A stretch of DNA of 64,000 nt from Sphingomonas ginkgonis (GCF_003970925.1 NZ_RWJF01000001.1:1606501-1670500), one strand, 5' to 3'; positions 1 to 9,700 are shown, counted from the stretch's first letter. The notes: a model not told the origin generated them from the letters alone. Numbers and translations are program-made.

Positions 1-284
1 CGATCGGGCAGAGCGTGCGCAGCGCCTTCACCCAGCTCCTCAAGGAGGGCTATGCGGTGGCCCCCAAGGGCGAACAGACGATGACCCGGCCGCTCGACCG
101 GGTGCCCGAGCGCGAGCGGCGCCAGCCCGGCGACCGGCCGCCGGGCGATCGCCGTCCGCCGCGCGGTCCGCGACCCGGCGGCTCCGGCCGACCCGGCGGC
201 GGTGGCGGCAGGCCCGGCGGCGGACGCCCCGGCGGCGGTCGTCCGGGCGGGGGCGGCGGCGGCGGTTCCAAGCCGCGGCCCTGA
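1..284 (+). CDS. C-terminal fragment of an unidentified protein with Arg/Pro/Gly-rich tail
   Basis: An open frame enters from the left edge (codons start at base 3) and stops with TGA at 282-284. The visible part is about 30 ordinary residues (…RSAFTQLLKEGYAVAPKG…) followed by about 60 residues of low complexity: a proline/arginine-rich stretch and then GRPGGG-type repeats. Such tails occur on RNA-binding or helicase proteins, but the domain that would identify this one lies outside the window, so no function is given. A terminator follows directly, so it is not in one transcript unit with ffh. Confidence 0.6.
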   Translation, partial: IGQSVRSAFTQLLKEGYAVAPKGEQTMTRPLDRVPERERRQPGDRPPGDRRPPRGPRPGGSGRPGGGGGRPGGGRPGGGRPGGGGGGGSKPRP

Positions 285-296
285 CCCGCCTTCCTT

Positions 297-338
297 GACG
301 GGAGGGCGCCCGTCGCCTAAGCGCCCGCCCGTCGTTTT
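297..338 (+). terminator. Intrinsic terminator-like hairpin after the first gene
   Basis: A 13-bp stem with one mismatch pairs 297-309 (GACGGGAGGGCGC) with 321-333 (GCGCCCGCCCGTC), with an 11-nt loop, followed by GTTTTCG. It separates the upstream unknown gene from ffh. Confidence 0.7.
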
Positions 339-464
339 CGACAAAACATCGATGAGCGTCCCTCGGGACACGCTGGCCGGCGAGGTTTCGCCCGCCGGCG
401 TCGTTTGCGTTTGGCCCTGCGCCAGCCGCTTCCCACATGGGACGCTCGTCATGGGAGTGAGTGG

Positions 465-1952
465 ATGTTCGACACGCTGAGCGACCGCCTTTCGGGGGTC
501 TTCGACAAGCTTCGGGGGCGCGGTGCGCTGACCGAGGCCGACGTGCGCTCGGCGATGCGCGAGGTGCGCGTGGCGCTGCTCGAGGCGGACGTCGCGCTGC
601 CGGTGGCGCGCGAGTTCGTCGACCGGGCGACCGAGAAGGCGGTCGGCCAGGAGGTTCTGCGCTCGGTCACGCCGGGGCAGATGGTCGTCAAGATCGTCCA
701 TGACGCGCTGGTCGAGATGCTCGGCGCGGACAGCAGCGAGCTCAATCTCGCGGTCACGCCGCCGGCGGTGGTCATGATGGTCGGGCTCCAGGGCTCGGGC
801 AAGACGACCACCACCGCCAAGCTCGCCCGGCGCCTGTCGGAGCGCGAGCGCAAGAAGGTGCTGATGGCCTCGCTCGACGTCGCCCGGCCGGCGGCGCAGG
901 AGCAGCTGGCGGTGCTCGGGCGCCAGGCGAGCGTCGACACGCTGCCGATCGTGCCCGGCCAGTCGCCGGTCGAGATCGCCGCCCGCGCGCTGCAGTCGGC
1001 GCGGCTGCAGGGCTATGACGTCCTCCTCCTCGACACCGCGGGCCGGCTCCACGTCGACGATGCGCTGATGGGCGAGATGAAGGCGGTCGCCGCCACCTCG
1101 AAGCCGGCCGAGACGCTGCTGGTGGTCGACAGCCTGACCGGCCAGGACGCGGTCAATGTCGCCAAGGGCTTCGCGGCCGAGGTCGAGCTGTCCGGCGTGA
1201 TCCTGACCCGGATGGACGGCGATGCCCGCGGCGGCGCGGCGCTGTCGATGCGCGCGGTCACCGGCAAGCCGATCAAGTTCGCCGGCACCGGCGAGGGGCT
1301 GGACGCGATCGAGGCCTTCCATCCCGAGCGGGTCGCCGGGCGGATCCTCGGCATGGGCGACGTGGTCAGCCTGGTCGAGCGCGCCGCCGAGACGATCCAG
1401 GTCGAGGACGCGGAGAAGCTCGCGGCCAAGATGGCCAAGGGCAAGTTCGACCTCGACGACCTCCGGATGCAGATCGCGCAGATGCAGCGGATGGGCGGGC
1501 TCGGCGCGCTGGCCGGGATGCTTCCCGGGCTGAAGGGCGTGAAGGGCGCGATGGACAAGGCGCAGGACGGCAAGGCGCTCATTCACCTCGAGGCGATGAT
1601 GAGCTCGATGACCGCGAAGGAGCGGGCCAAGCCGGAGCTGATCAACGCCAAGCGCAAGATCCGCATCGCCAAGGGCAGCGGGACCACCGTCCAGGAGGTC
1701 AACCGGCTGCTGAAGATGCACCAGGAAATGTCGACCGCCATGAAGCGGCTCAAGAAGATGGGCGGTCTCGGCAAGCTCGCGGCGATGTTCGGCGGCGGCG
1801 GCGGCGGTCCAGCGGGCGGACTCGGCGGACTGCTCGGCGGGGCTGGTGGCGCGGGCGGGCTCGGCGGGGCGGGGGGTGCGGGAGCGCTTCCCGGGCTCGG
1901 CGGCGCGCCGTTCAACATGCCGCTCGGTTTCGACAAGTTCGGCAAGAAATAA
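465..1952 (+). CDS. ffh: Signal recognition particle protein Ffh
   Basis: Ffh is the GTPase of the bacterial signal recognition particle; it binds 4.5S RNA and signal peptides and docks on FtsY. The 495-residue protein begins [15 protein letters not shown] (N domain), has the G1 loop GLQGSGKTT near residue 107, DTAGRL of the G domain, and a methionine-rich M domain (residues about 325-450). It ends in a glycine-rich tail of about 50 residues before the last residues. ATG 465 is preferred over the in-frame upstream start at 405 because family proteins begin here and GGAGTGAG precedes it. It is the first gene of the ffh-rpsP-rimM cluster. Confidence 0.97.
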   Translation: MFDTLSDRLSGVFDKLRGRGALTEADVRSAMREVRVALLEADVALPVAREFVDRATEKAVGQEVLRSVTPGQMVVKIVHDALVEMLGADSSELNLAVTPPAVVMMVGLQGSGKTTTTAKLARRLSERERKKVLMASLDVARPAAQEQLAVLGRQASVDTLPIVPGQSPVEIAARALQSARLQGYDVLLLDTAGRLHVDDALMGEMKAVAATSKPAETLLVVDSLTGQDAVNVAKGFAAEVELSGVILTRMDGDARGGAALSMRAVTGKPIKFAGTGEGLDAIEAFHPERVAGRILGMGDVVSLVERAAETIQVEDAEKLAAKMAKGKFDLDDLRMQIAQMQRMGGLGALAGMLPGLKGVKGAMDKAQDGKALIHLEAMMSSMTAKERAKPELINAKRKIRIAKGSGTTVQEVNRLLKMHQEMSTAMKRLKKMGGLGKLAAMFGGGGGGPAGGLGGLLGGAGGAGGLGGAGGAGALPGLGGAPFNMPLGFDKFGKK

Positions 1953-1978
1953 ATCAAGCTAGAAGAAGGAATTACAAC

Positions 1979-2458
1979 ATGGCTCTTTCCATTCGTCTCG
2001 CCCGCGGCGGCGCCAAGAAGCGGCCCTACTACCGCATCGTCGTCGCCGACGCCCGCGCTCCGCGCGACGGCCGCTTCATCGAGAAGATCGGCACCTACAA
2101 CCCGCTGCTGGCGAAGGATTCGCCCGAGCGCGTCAAGCTCGACGCGGAGCGCGCGTCGCACTGGCTGAAGGCCGGCGCGCAGCCGTCGGATCGCGTCGCC
2201 CGCTTCCTCGACGCCGCCGGCGTCCGCGAGCGCGCTGCCCGCAACAACCCGAACAAGGCCGAGCCGGGCGAGAAGGCCAAGGAGCGCGCCGAGGAGCGTG
2301 CGACCAAGGCCGCCGAGGCCGCCGAGGCGGCGGCCGCCGCCAGCGCGGCCCCGGCCGCCGAAGAGGCTGCCCCGACCGACGAGGGCGTGTCCGCGACCGA
2401 TCCGGCCGAGGGCAGCGTCGAGAGCGCCCCGGCCGAGGGCGCCGAGACGGCCGAGTAA
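1979..2458 (+). CDS. rpsP: 30S ribosomal protein S16 with long acidic/Ala tail
   Basis: Residues 1-80 are a standard S16 ([32 protein letters not shown]), a primary small-subunit assembly protein. The bacterial family is usually about 80-90 residues; here the protein is 159 residues because of a charged linker (about 85-105) and an Ala/Glu-rich low-complexity tail. Comparable tails occur in other alphaproteobacterial S16 proteins; a role is not known to me. AGAAGGA lies upstream of the ATG. It overlaps rimM as TAATG (2456-2460), so the two are probably translationally coupled. Confidence 0.96.
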   Translation: MALSIRLARGGAKKRPYYRIVVADARAPRDGRFIEKIGTYNPLLAKDSPERVKLDAERASHWLKAGAQPSDRVARFLDAAGVRERAARNNPNKAEPGEKAKERAEERATKAAEAAEAAAAASAAPAAEEAAPTDEGVSATDPAEGSVESAPAEGAETAE

Positions 2459-2982
2459 TGACCGGACAGGCCTCCCCGGGGCATCCCCGGGGAGGATCGT
2501 CCACGAGCCGGGTCACGCTGGCGGCGATCGCCGGCGCGCACGGGGTTCGCGGCGAGCTTCGCCTCAAGCTGTTCGGCGAGAGCCCCGACACGCTCGCCGC
2601 GCAGAAGCAGGTGCTGGTCGGCGGCCGCCCGTTCGAGCTCGCCAGCCTCAAGGACGGCGGCAAGGTCGCGATCGCTCGGCTGGCCGGGGTGACCGACCGT
2701 GATTCGGCGGAAGCGCTGCGCGGGCAGCTGGTCGAGATCGAGCGCGGCGCGCTGCCGCCGCTCGAGGACGGCGAATATTATCACGCCGACCTGGTCGGCC
2801 TGCCCTGCGTGGACCCGTCCGGCGAGCCGGTCGGCACCGTGGTTGCCGTTGAAAATTTCGGTGCCGGGGACCTGCTGGACGTCGAGCTGGCGGGCGGCAG
2901 GACCTCGCTGATCCCGTTCCGCGACGGGATCGCCGATCTCGCCGGCGACCGCATCGTCGTCGACCGCGAGTTCCTCGCCTAG
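2458..2982 (+). CDS. rimM: Ribosome maturation factor RimM
   Basis: RimM binds S19 and helps mature the 30S head. The 174-residue protein has the RimM signature (IAGAHGVRGELRLKLF, residues about 24-39) and a C-terminal PRC-barrel domain (ENFGAGDLLDVEL, FRDGIADL). The ATG overlaps the rpsP stop codon. Its own TAG (2980-2982) shares the tetranucleotide CTAG with the stop codon of the convergent flavoprotein gene. In most bacteria trmD follows at once; here an opposite-strand gene intervenes. Confidence 0.95.
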   Translation: MTGQASPGHPRGGSSTSRVTLAAIAGAHGVRGELRLKLFGESPDTLAAQKQVLVGGRPFELASLKDGGKVAIARLAGVTDRDSAEALRGQLVEIERGALPPLEDGEYYHADLVGLPCVDPSGEPVGTVVAVENFGAGDLLDVELAGGRTSLIPFRDGIADLAGDRIVVDREFLA

Positions 2983-3944
2983 TTGCCTGCTTCGGCGTCC
3001 TGCAGCTCGGTCTCCGGCATCGGCGGCTCGCGCAGGATCGGCGACTTGGCCGCGATGTCGTTGCGGATGGTAGTCGCGGCGACCCCGCCTTCGCCCATCG
3101 CGTGGCTGATCTGGTCGAGCCCGTGGACCACGTCGCCGGCGGCATAGACGCCCTCCACGCTGGTCCGCTGGTGATCGTCGCAGCAGAAGCAGCCGTCCTC
3201 CGCCAGCGTGCAGCCGAGCATGACCCCGAGCTGAGTGTGCATGTCGGAGCCGAGCGACGGGTAGACGCTGTCGAAGGTCCGTGAGCCCGATGCCGTCTCG
3301 ACGGTGATGCAGTCGCCGCTCACCGCGACCCCTTCCGCCGGGCCGTCGATCATCGTCACGCCCGCCTTGTCGAGCCGCTGGCGATCCTCCGCGCTGACCT
3401 CCAGCGCCTTGTCGGGCGCGATCAGGGTCACGTCGCAGGTGTAGCTGCGGAGGAAGATCGCCTCGGCGACGCCGTGGCTGCCCGAGCCGATGATCCCGAT
3501 CTTCTTGTCGGTGACCTCGAACCCGTCGCAGATCGGGCAGTAGCGGATCTGGCCGTTGGCGAGCGCCTCGTCGTGGAGGTCGCTGTCCATCCGCGGGCGG
3601 CGGTTGGTGACCCCGGTGGCGAGCAGCACCGTTTTCGTCCGCTGGCGGCCCGAGCCCCATTCGACCGTGAACAGCCCGTCGTCGTCGCGGTCGATGCGAG
3701 TAACCCGCGCGGTCTCGATCCGGGCGCCATATTTCTGCGCTTGGGTCCGCATCAGCGCCAGCAGCTCCTTGCCGTTGATCCCGTCGGGGTAGCCGGCATG
3801 GTTGCGGGTGCGCGGGATCCAGCCGGCGCGGCTGTTGCCGTCGTCGATCACCCGGATGTCGAGGTGAAAACGGGCGAGATAAATGGCGGCGGTCAGGCCG
3901 GCGGGGCCGCCGCCGACCACCAGGCAGTCGAGGATGTCGTCCAT
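2979..3944 (-). CDS. Thioredoxin-reductase-like FAD/NAD(P)H oxidoreductase
   Basis: The 321-residue protein has the architecture of low-molecular-weight thioredoxin reductase: FAD motif GGGPAGLTAAIYLA (residues 11-24), redox pair CPIC at 136-139 in CPICDGFEV, NAD(P) motif GSGSHGVAEA (about 153-162) and the C-terminal FAD signature GVYAAGDVVHGLDQI. TrxB proper usually has CATC, so the partner may be a thioredoxin, ferredoxin or something else. The start at 3944 (MDDILDCLVVGGG) is chosen because the longer in-frame start at 4013 would add residues outside the fold and overlap trmD. The gene sits antisense inside the ffh-rplS cluster and is divergent from trmD. Confidence 0.88.
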   Translation of the reverse strand: MDDILDCLVVGGGPAGLTAAIYLARFHLDIRVIDDGNSRAGWIPRTRNHAGYPDGINGKELLALMRTQAQKYGARIETARVTRIDRDDDGLFTVEWGSGRQRTKTVLLATGVTNRRPRMDSDLHDEALANGQIRYCPICDGFEVTDKKIGIIGSGSHGVAEAIFLRSYTCDVTLIAPDKALEVSAEDRQRLDKAGVTMIDGPAEGVAVSGDCITVETASGSRTFDSVYPSLGSDMHTQLGVMLGCTLAEDGCFCCDDHQRTSVEGVYAAGDVVHGLDQISHAMGEGGVAATTIRNDIAAKSPILREPPMPETELQDAEAGN

Positions 3945-4011
3945 AAGCAGCTCTAGCGCGGGGCGGCGCGGGCGGTTCCTTCGCGGGGCCGGGCTGATAT
4001 AGGCACGCGCC

Positions 4012-4761
4012 ATGACGCCACCGCCTGCCTTCCGTGCGACCGTGCTGACCCTCTACCCCGAGATGTTCCCGGGGCCGCTCGGGACGAGCCTTGCCGGACG
4101 CGCGCTGGCGGAGGGTCGCTGGGGTCTGGAGTCGGTCCATATCCGCGACTTCGCGACCGACCGGCACCGCTCGGTCGACGACACGCCGGCAGGAGGCGGA
4201 GCGGGGATGGTGCTGCGCTGCGACGTGCTCGCCGCGGCGCTCGACAGCGTCGCCGATGGACGCCCAATGCTGGCGATGAGCCCGCGTGGCAAGCCGCTCG
4301 ACCAGCAGCGGGTCCGCGCGCTCGCGGCCGGCGAAGGAGCGATCATCCTGTGCGGCCGGTTCGAAGGGTTCGACGAGCGGATCTTCGAGGCGCGGCCGGT
4401 CGAGCCGGTGTCGATCGGCGACTATGTCCTGTCCGGCGGCGAGCTCGGGGCGATGGTGCTGCTCGACGCTTGCGTCCGCCTGCTTCCCGGAGTAATGGGC
4501 GCGCCCACGAGCGGAGAGGAAGAGAGCTTCGAACAGGGGCTCCTGGAATATCCGCACTATACCCGACCAGTGACATGGGAAGGGCGCACGATTCCCGAAG
4601 TGCTGCGATCGGGGGATCATGCGAGGATTGCCGCGTGGCGACACGAACAGGCGGTCCACGATACACGGCTACGGCGGCCGGACCTGATCGAGCGCCATGG
4701 GGGCGCATCGCAGGCACCGCCCTCTGGCGCGCGGCGCGAAACGCAAGGTGAAGTGAAGTGA
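4012..4761 (+). CDS. trmD: tRNA (guanine37-N1)-methyltransferase TrmD
   Basis: TrmD is a SPOUT methyltransferase that makes m1G37 and prevents +1 frameshifting. Diagnostic blocks are [12 protein letters not shown] (61-72), SPRG (90-93), [10 protein letters not shown] (114-123) and the knot loop [10 protein letters not shown] (135-144). The length of 249 residues is normal. The 67-bp gap between this ATG and the divergent flavoprotein start must hold its promoter if it is not read from rimM. The stop overlaps the GTG start of rplS by four bases (GTGA). Confidence 0.96.
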   Translation: MTPPPAFRATVLTLYPEMFPGPLGTSLAGRALAEGRWGLESVHIRDFATDRHRSVDDTPAGGGAGMVLRCDVLAAALDSVADGRPMLAMSPRGKPLDQQRVRALAAGEGAIILCGRFEGFDERIFEARPVEPVSIGDYVLSGGELGAMVLLDACVRLLPGVMGAPTSGEEESFEQGLLEYPHYTRPVTWEGRTIPEVLRSGDHARIAAWRHEQAVHDTRLRRPDLIERHGGASQAPPSGARRETQGEVK

Positions 4762-5147
4762 ACCTGATTCAGACCCTCGAGCGCGAGCAGATCGAAGCGC
4801 TCACCGCCGACCGCCAGATCCCCGAATTCCGTCCGGGCGACACGCTCCGCGTCGGCGTCAAGGTGATCGAAGGCGAGCGCACCCGAGTCCAGGCCTATGA
4901 GGGCGTGTGCATCGCCCGGTCGAACAAGGGCATCGGCTCCAACTTCACCGTCCGCAAGATCTCGTTCGGCGAGGGCGTCGAGCGCGTCTTCCCGCTCTAT
5001 TCGCCGACCATCGATTCGATCGAAGTCGTCCGCCGCGGCGCCGTCCGTCGCGCGAAGCTCTATTATCTGCGCGGCCGCACCGGCAAGTCGGCCCGCATCG
5101 CCGAGCGCCGCGACCCGCGCCGCGAAAGCGGGAAGAGCGAGGCCTGA
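4758..5147 (+). CDS. rplS: 50S ribosomal protein L19
   Basis: Residues 1-115 match L19 throughout ([69 protein letters not shown]). L19 lies at the 30S-50S interface. The start is GTG 4758, overlapping the trmD stop. The 129-residue length includes a short basic C-terminal extension typical of alphaproteobacteria. It is the last gene of the cluster; a strong terminator follows. Confidence 0.97.
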   Translation: MNLIQTLEREQIEALTADRQIPEFRPGDTLRVGVKVIEGERTRVQAYEGVCIARSNKGIGSNFTVRKISFGEGVERVFPLYSPTIDSIEVVRRGAVRRAKLYYLRGRTGKSARIAERRDPRRESGKSEA

Positions 5148-5180
5148 GCCGCCGCGCTTCTTCCGGACTGATCTGAACAG

Positions 5181-5217
5181 GCGCGCGGGCAGGCTTCTTC
5201 CCGCGCGCTTTTCTTTT
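5181..5217 (+). terminator. Rho-independent terminator after rplS
   Basis: A perfect 9-bp stem GCGCGCGGG (5181-5189) / CCCGCGCGC (5200-5208) with a 10-nt loop is followed by TTTTCTTTT. This is the clearest intrinsic terminator in the window and closes the trmD-rplS transcript. Confidence 0.93.
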
Positions 5218-5252
5218 GAACGGGCCGGCAGCCACCGCTAGCGTCGGCGGCA

Positions 5253-7484
5253 ATGACCGTTTCCCGTCTCGCCCTCGCCGCCGCTCTCGCCATCGCCGCC
5301 ACCATTCCCGCCCTCGCCGCCACGCCGGCGCGGCTGACGCTGGAACGGGTGTTCGCCAGCCCCGCGCTGACCGGCAAGGTACCGCGACTGCCCAAGCTGT
5401 CGCCCGACGGCCGGCTTGTCACCGTGCTGCGCAACCGGCCCGACGATCTCGAGCGCTACGATCTGTGGGCGATCGACCCGGCGACAGGGCAGGCGCGCAT
5501 GCTGGTCGACAGCCAGAAGCTGGGCACCGGCGCCGCGCTGACCGAGGAGGAGCGGATGCAGCGCGAGCGGGCGCGCATCGGCAATCTGAAGGGCATCGTC
5601 GCCTACGACTGGGCGCCCGACGGGCAGCACCTGGTGGTGCCGCTCGACGGCGACATCTATCTTGCCGCGCTCGATGGGTCGGTGCGGCGGCTGACCAGCA
5701 CTAAGGCGCCCGAACTCGACGCGACGGTCAGCGAGAGGGGACGCTACGTCAGTTTCGTCCGCGACCAGGCGCTGCATGTCCTCGACCTGTCCACCGGCCA
5801 GGAGAAGCAGGTCAGCCCGGACGGGTCGGACACGCTGAGCTGGGGCCTCGCCGAGTTCATCGCGCAGGAGGAGATGCAGCGCTTCCGCGGTCACTGGTGG
5901 GCGCCGGACGACCGCCGGATCGCCGTGGCGCGGGTCGACGAGAGCCCGGTCGAGCTCACCACCCGCACCGCGATCGGCGCCGACAAGACGACCACCGTCC
6001 AGCAGCGCTACCCGCGTGCCGGGACGGCCAACGCGATCGTCGACCTCTACCTGATGAACCCCGACGGGAGCGGGCGGGTGCAGGCCGATCTCGGGCCGAA
6101 CAAGGACATCTATGTCGCCCGCGTAGACTGGCTACCCGATTCGAGCGCGCTCATCGTCCAGCGCGAGAGCCGCGACCAGAAGCGGCTGGACTATCTGCGG
6201 GTGGACGCGGCGACGGGCCGCTCGACCCTGTTGTTCAGCGACACGTCGGACACGTGGATCAACCTGTCGGACGACCTCAAGCCGCTCAAGGACGGCTCGC
6301 TGGTCTTCAGCTCGGAACGCTCCGGCTTCCGCCATCTCTACCGGTGGCAGAACGGACAGACTCAAGTGCTGACAAGCGGCGAGTGGGTGGTCGACAGCGT
6401 TGCCGCGATCGATGAGGCCGGGCACCGCCTCTACTTCACCGCCAACCGCGGGCGCAGCTACGAGAAGCAGCTGTTCGCGCTCGACTATCTGACACCCGGC
6501 GCTCAGCCGGTGCAGCTGACCCGGACCGGGACCAACAACGCGGTCAAGATGGACAAGACCGGGCGGCTGGCGCTGGTCACCAGCAGCGGACCCGGCCAGC
6601 CGCCGCAGGTGTGGCTCGCGGACGGTAGCGGCAAGCGGCTCGCCTGGGTTGAGGAGAACCGGGTTGCCGGGGACCACCCCTACGCGCCGTATCTCGCCGG
6701 CGATGCACGGCCGGAGTTCGGCCGGCTGCCCGCCGCCGACGGACGCACCATGCTCGACTACCGGATCATCCGCCCGAAGCTCGCGCGCGGACGCAAGGCC
6801 CCGGTCTTCTTCCGGGTCTATGGCGGCCCGCAGGCGCAGGACGTCCAGCAGGGGTTCGTCTCGCCGCTCGACCAGTACCTGGTGCGGCAGGGCTTCATCG
6901 TCTTCGCGGTCGGCAACCGGGGGCAGGAGGGACGCGGAACGGCGTTCCAGAAGCCGGCCTATCATGCGCTGGGCAGCGTCGAGGTCGCCGACCAGCTTGC
7001 CGGACTGGCTTGGCTCAAGCGGCAGCCGGGGGTCGATCCGAGCAAGGTCGTGGTGCACGGCTGGTCCTACGGTGGCTACATGACGCTCAAGCTGCTCGAG
7101 GCCGCGCCGCACGCCTTTGCGGCGGGGATCGCCGGAGCGCCGGTCACCCGCTGGGACCTCTACGACACGCATTACAGCGAACATTACATGGGCGACCCGC
7201 GCACCGGCCGGGTCGACTATGACAGGTCCGACGCGCTCCACGACGCGGCGAAGATCGCCGACCCGCTGCTGCTGGTGCACGGTCTCAGCGACGATAATGT
7301 CCTGTTCCAGAACTCGACCGAATTCATGGCGCGGATGCAGGAGAGCCGGACGCCGTTCGAGATGGCGGTCTACCCCGGCAAGACGCACAGCTTCGGCGGC
7401 CCGAACATCCAGGTCGACCTGTGGCAGCGCATGCTGCGCTTCCTCTCGCTGCACGGGGTCAAGCTCGTGCCTGGCCGCGGCTAG
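5253..7484 (+). CDS. Dipeptidyl peptidase IV family protein (S9B)
   Basis: A secreted serine exopeptidase of 743 residues. A signal peptide (residues 1-23, ending ALAA) is followed by an N-terminal beta-propeller and a C-terminal alpha/beta hydrolase. The nucleophile is Ser605 in GWSYGGYM; the other triad residues are the Asp in HGLSDDNV and the His in GKTHSFGG. The EE motif that holds the substrate N-terminus is visible as FIAQEEMQRFRG (near residue 205). It probably releases X-Pro or similar dipeptides in the periplasm for uptake by transporters such as the POT protein at 17.3 kb. It ends on a CTAG shared with the convergent M28 peptidase. Confidence 0.93.
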   Translation: MTVSRLALAAALAIAATIPALAATPARLTLERVFASPALTGKVPRLPKLSPDGRLVTVLRNRPDDLERYDLWAIDPATGQARMLVDSQKLGTGAALTEEERMQRERARIGNLKGIVAYDWAPDGQHLVVPLDGDIYLAALDGSVRRLTSTKAPELDATVSERGRYVSFVRDQALHVLDLSTGQEKQVSPDGSDTLSWGLAEFIAQEEMQRFRGHWWAPDDRRIAVARVDESPVELTTRTAIGADKTTTVQQRYPRAGTANAIVDLYLMNPDGSGRVQADLGPNKDIYVARVDWLPDSSALIVQRESRDQKRLDYLRVDAATGRSTLLFSDTSDTWINLSDDLKPLKDGSLVFSSERSGFRHLYRWQNGQTQVLTSGEWVVDSVAAIDEAGHRLYFTANRGRSYEKQLFALDYLTPGAQPVQLTRTGTNNAVKMDKTGRLALVTSSGPGQPPQVWLADGSGKRLAWVEENRVAGDHPYAPYLAGDARPEFGRLPAADGRTMLDYRIIRPKLARGRKAPVFFRVYGGPQAQDVQQGFVSPLDQYLVRQGFIVFAVGNRGQEGRGTAFQKPAYHALGSVEVADQLAGLAWLKRQPGVDPSKVVVHGWSYGGYMTLKLLEAAPHAFAAGIAGAPVTRWDLYDTHYSEHYMGDPRTGRVDYDRSDALHDAAKIADPLLLVHGLSDDNVLFQNSTEFMARMQESRTPFEMAVYPGKTHSFGGPNIQVDLWQRMLRFLSLHGVKLVPGRG

Positions 7485-9700
7485 AGGCGGGTTCGGGCTA
7501 GCGTGAGCGTCTCGTCCGGGACATATTGGGGGCGGGCGACCGGCGGACGCGCCCGGAGCAGCGGCGCCGCGGCGGGCGGGAGCGCATAGCGGACGGCGGT
7601 AAGGTCCGCCGTGACGGGCCGGCTGTTCCGGAAGACGAGGTCCAGCACGGAACCGTCGCAGCTCCGGCCGACGCAGCGGATCATGTAGCCGTCGCGATCC
7701 GCGGCGATCAACCGTTGCGGGCTCGCCAGTCCGGCGGCAGTCAGCGCGGCGCCGGGGGGCAGGCGCAGCATGATGGCGTCCGCGCCCGGGGCGACGAGGC
7801 GCAGGCGGAGGCGGCGCCCACCGGGGCCGCTGCTCTCGCCTAGCCTGACCAGCGCCGGCCTGACCACGCCCGGCAGCGCCGGAGCCTGAAGCACCCAGCG
7901 CTTGCGCTTCGAATAGGGGAGTTCGGCGAAGGTCCAGCGGCCCATCGCGCGGATGGCGGGCGGCAGCGACGCGCGATCGTTGACGATCGCCCAGCGTGGC
8001 GGCTGCAGCGCATCGCCCGATGCATGTTCGATGCTGAACTGCTGCTGCCGGTCGGTCGAGTAGGCGGGGGCAAGCGCGGGCGGGAGCCAGGCCAGCACGG
8101 CAAGGCCGGCAGCCGCGGCGGCGAGCGGTCGGGCAGGAAGGCGGGCGATCCCGACCTTGGCCTCGATCAGCCAGGGGAGGACGAGCAGCGCGCCGAGCGG
8201 CGCGAAAATCCACAGGGGACCGCCGTTCAGCAGTTCCTCCAGCTGCGCCAGCATCGAGCCGAGGGTCACCGCCTGCAGCAGCGCGGCGGCGATCATGGCG
8301 GTGCGCTCCGCTCCGGCGGACCAGCGGCCGAGCAACAGCCCAAGGGCGGCGAGCAGCGGGGGCAGGAGGAAATAGACGATCCCGCCCGGGGCGATCAGCA
8401 GGAGCAGCGCGCCGAGCAGGAGCAAGAGCAGCCAGTATGCGACTCGAAGCGCGGTGATCGGCGTCTTGCGGGCGATGGTCGCGAGGGCCGGGACCGAGAC
8501 GGCGATCGAACCGGCGTAGACCGCCGTCATCGTGAGGGCCGGGTAAGCGCGCCAGAACTGACCTTCGCGCAGCACGCCGAGCAGGGCTAGGCCGAGCCAG
8601 CCGAGGAGCAACCCGCCGGGCAGGGGCACCAGCACCGCGAGCAGCGCGCGCCCGAGCGCCCGCCGGCGGACGGCCGCGATCGCGAACAGCAGGACCAGCA
8701 GGCCGAGCAGCAGCTCGCCCTGCGAGAGATCGAGCGTGACGAGGCCGAGGCCGGGCAGGTCGGTGAAGATGCGGTTGCCGCCTGCCTGCGGAGCCGGGCC
8801 GGCGGCGAGCGCCCGAGCAAGCGCCAGCGTCTGGTCGCCCATGTGCTGGAGCGTGCGCGGGCTGAGCGCCGCGAGATCGTCGCCTGCGCTGTGATAGCGG
8901 GTCTCGTTCCAAGTCGGCGCCAAGTTGAGGGTCAGCCACTGCCGCGGCGCGAAGCTGGTGACGTCGGTCGAGTTGGGGATCTGGCGGTAGAGATCGGTCG
9001 ACAGGCTGCCGGCGGACGGCCGGGCGACGGCGCGCCGGAGCAGGTCGATGGCGCGGCCGTTGGGCACGTCGGTCTCGAACATCTGCACCGGCCCGCGAAC
9101 CCCGCGCGCCTCTAGGTTGACGAGGCTGTCGACCTGGCGGCTGAGCGGGTCCGCGAGGAAGGCCTTTGCGCCGAGCAGCCCGGCTTCCTCGCCTTCGTTG
9201 AAGAGCAGCAGCACGGGGCGCCGCAGCCGCTCGTTCCGAAGCTTCGCGGCCACCTCGAGCAGGGTCGCGACTCCGATCCCGTCGTCGCCGGCACCGGGCC
9301 CAACGGGCACGCTGTCGTAATGGGCGTTGAGCAGGATCGCCCTACCGCCGGCAGGGCCGAGCGGGACGATGACGTTGCGCACGCGCGCGCAGACCAGCCC
9401 CTTGCTCTTGGACAAATCGCCGCATGCCTGCTGGTCGCGGACGATCGCGGCCAGCCCGAGCGCATGAACCTCGTCCAATAGCCGGGTGCGCACCGCGTCA
9501 TTGGCCGGCGTGTCCACCGGGTGCGGCCTTTGGTCGTCGAGAATGCGCGCCAGCCGGGCCTTGGCGGCGAGCGCATCGAACTGGCCCGGCGCGTTGTCGG
9601 CACGAAGCGCGGGCGGCTCGGCGAGCCACGACTTGCCGGCGAGTGCAAGCAGCAGCGCCGCCACCAGCAGGCCGAGCAAAGTCCAGTTTTTCACCCGCAC
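7481..9700 (-). CDS. Membrane-bound M28 family zinc peptidase (Fxna/ERMP1-like)
   Basis: About 739 residues: one N-terminal membrane anchor (residues 7-22), an extracytoplasmic M28 peptidase domain and then about eight hydrophobic segments followed by a soluble C-terminal domain. Metal and catalytic residues are visible in LLNAHYDSVP (His127, Asp129), GAGDDGIGVA (Asp139/140) and NEGEEAGLLG (Glu171/172); a YHSAGDDL block supplies the last ligand. This layout resembles eukaryotic ER metallopeptidase 1 and its bacterial relatives. The start is uncertain: GTG 9700 or GTG 9694 fit best. The in-frame codons further upstream lie in the asd promoter region. Confidence 0.85.
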   Translation of the reverse strand: MRVKNWTLLGLLVAALLLALAGKSWLAEPPALRADNAPGQFDALAAKARLARILDDQRPHPVDTPANDAVRTRLLDEVHALGLAAIVRDQQACGDLSKSKGLVCARVRNVIVPLGPAGGRAILLNAHYDSVPVGPGAGDDGIGVATLLEVAAKLRNERLRRPVLLLFNEGEEAGLLGAKAFLADPLSRQVDSLVNLEARGVRGPVQMFETDVPNGRAIDLLRRAVARPSAGSLSTDLYRQIPNSTDVTSFAPRQWLTLNLAPTWNETRYHSAGDDLAALSPRTLQHMGDQTLALARALAAGPAPQAGGNRIFTDLPGLGLVTLDLSQGELLLGLLVLLFAIAAVRRRALGRALLAVLVPLPGGLLLGWLGLALLGVLREGQFWRAYPALTMTAVYAGSIAVSVPALATIARKTPITALRVAYWLLLLLLGALLLLIAPGGIVYFLLPPLLAALGLLLGRWSAGAERTAMIAAALLQAVTLGSMLAQLEELLNGGPLWIFAPLGALLVLPWLIEAKVGIARLPARPLAAAAAGLAVLAWLPPALAPAYSTDRQQQFSIEHASGDALQPPRWAIVNDRASLPPAIRAMGRWTFAELPYSKRKRWVLQAPALPGVVRPALVRLGESSGPGGRRLRLRLVAPGADAIMLRLPPGAALTAAGLASPQRLIAADRDGYMIRCVGRSCDGSVLDLVFRNSRPVTADLTAVRYALPPAAAPLLRARPPVARPQYVPDETLTLARTRL

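Noticed and set aside
376..399. GCCGGCG/CGCCGGC hairpin upstream of ffh as a 4.5S RNA or riboswitch
   Set aside because: The conserved 4.5S tetraloop and asymmetric-loop sequences are absent; it is at most a leader hairpin.
2095..4659. Long minus-strand open frame (over 800 codons) across rpsP, rimM and trmD
   Set aside because: It is antisense to recognisable genes, has Arg/Pro/Ala-rich composition typical of GC-rich shadow frames and no domain.
6132..8939. Long minus-strand frame across the DPP4 and M28 genes
   Set aside because: It is a shadow in another frame; both real proteins here have complete catalytic motifs.
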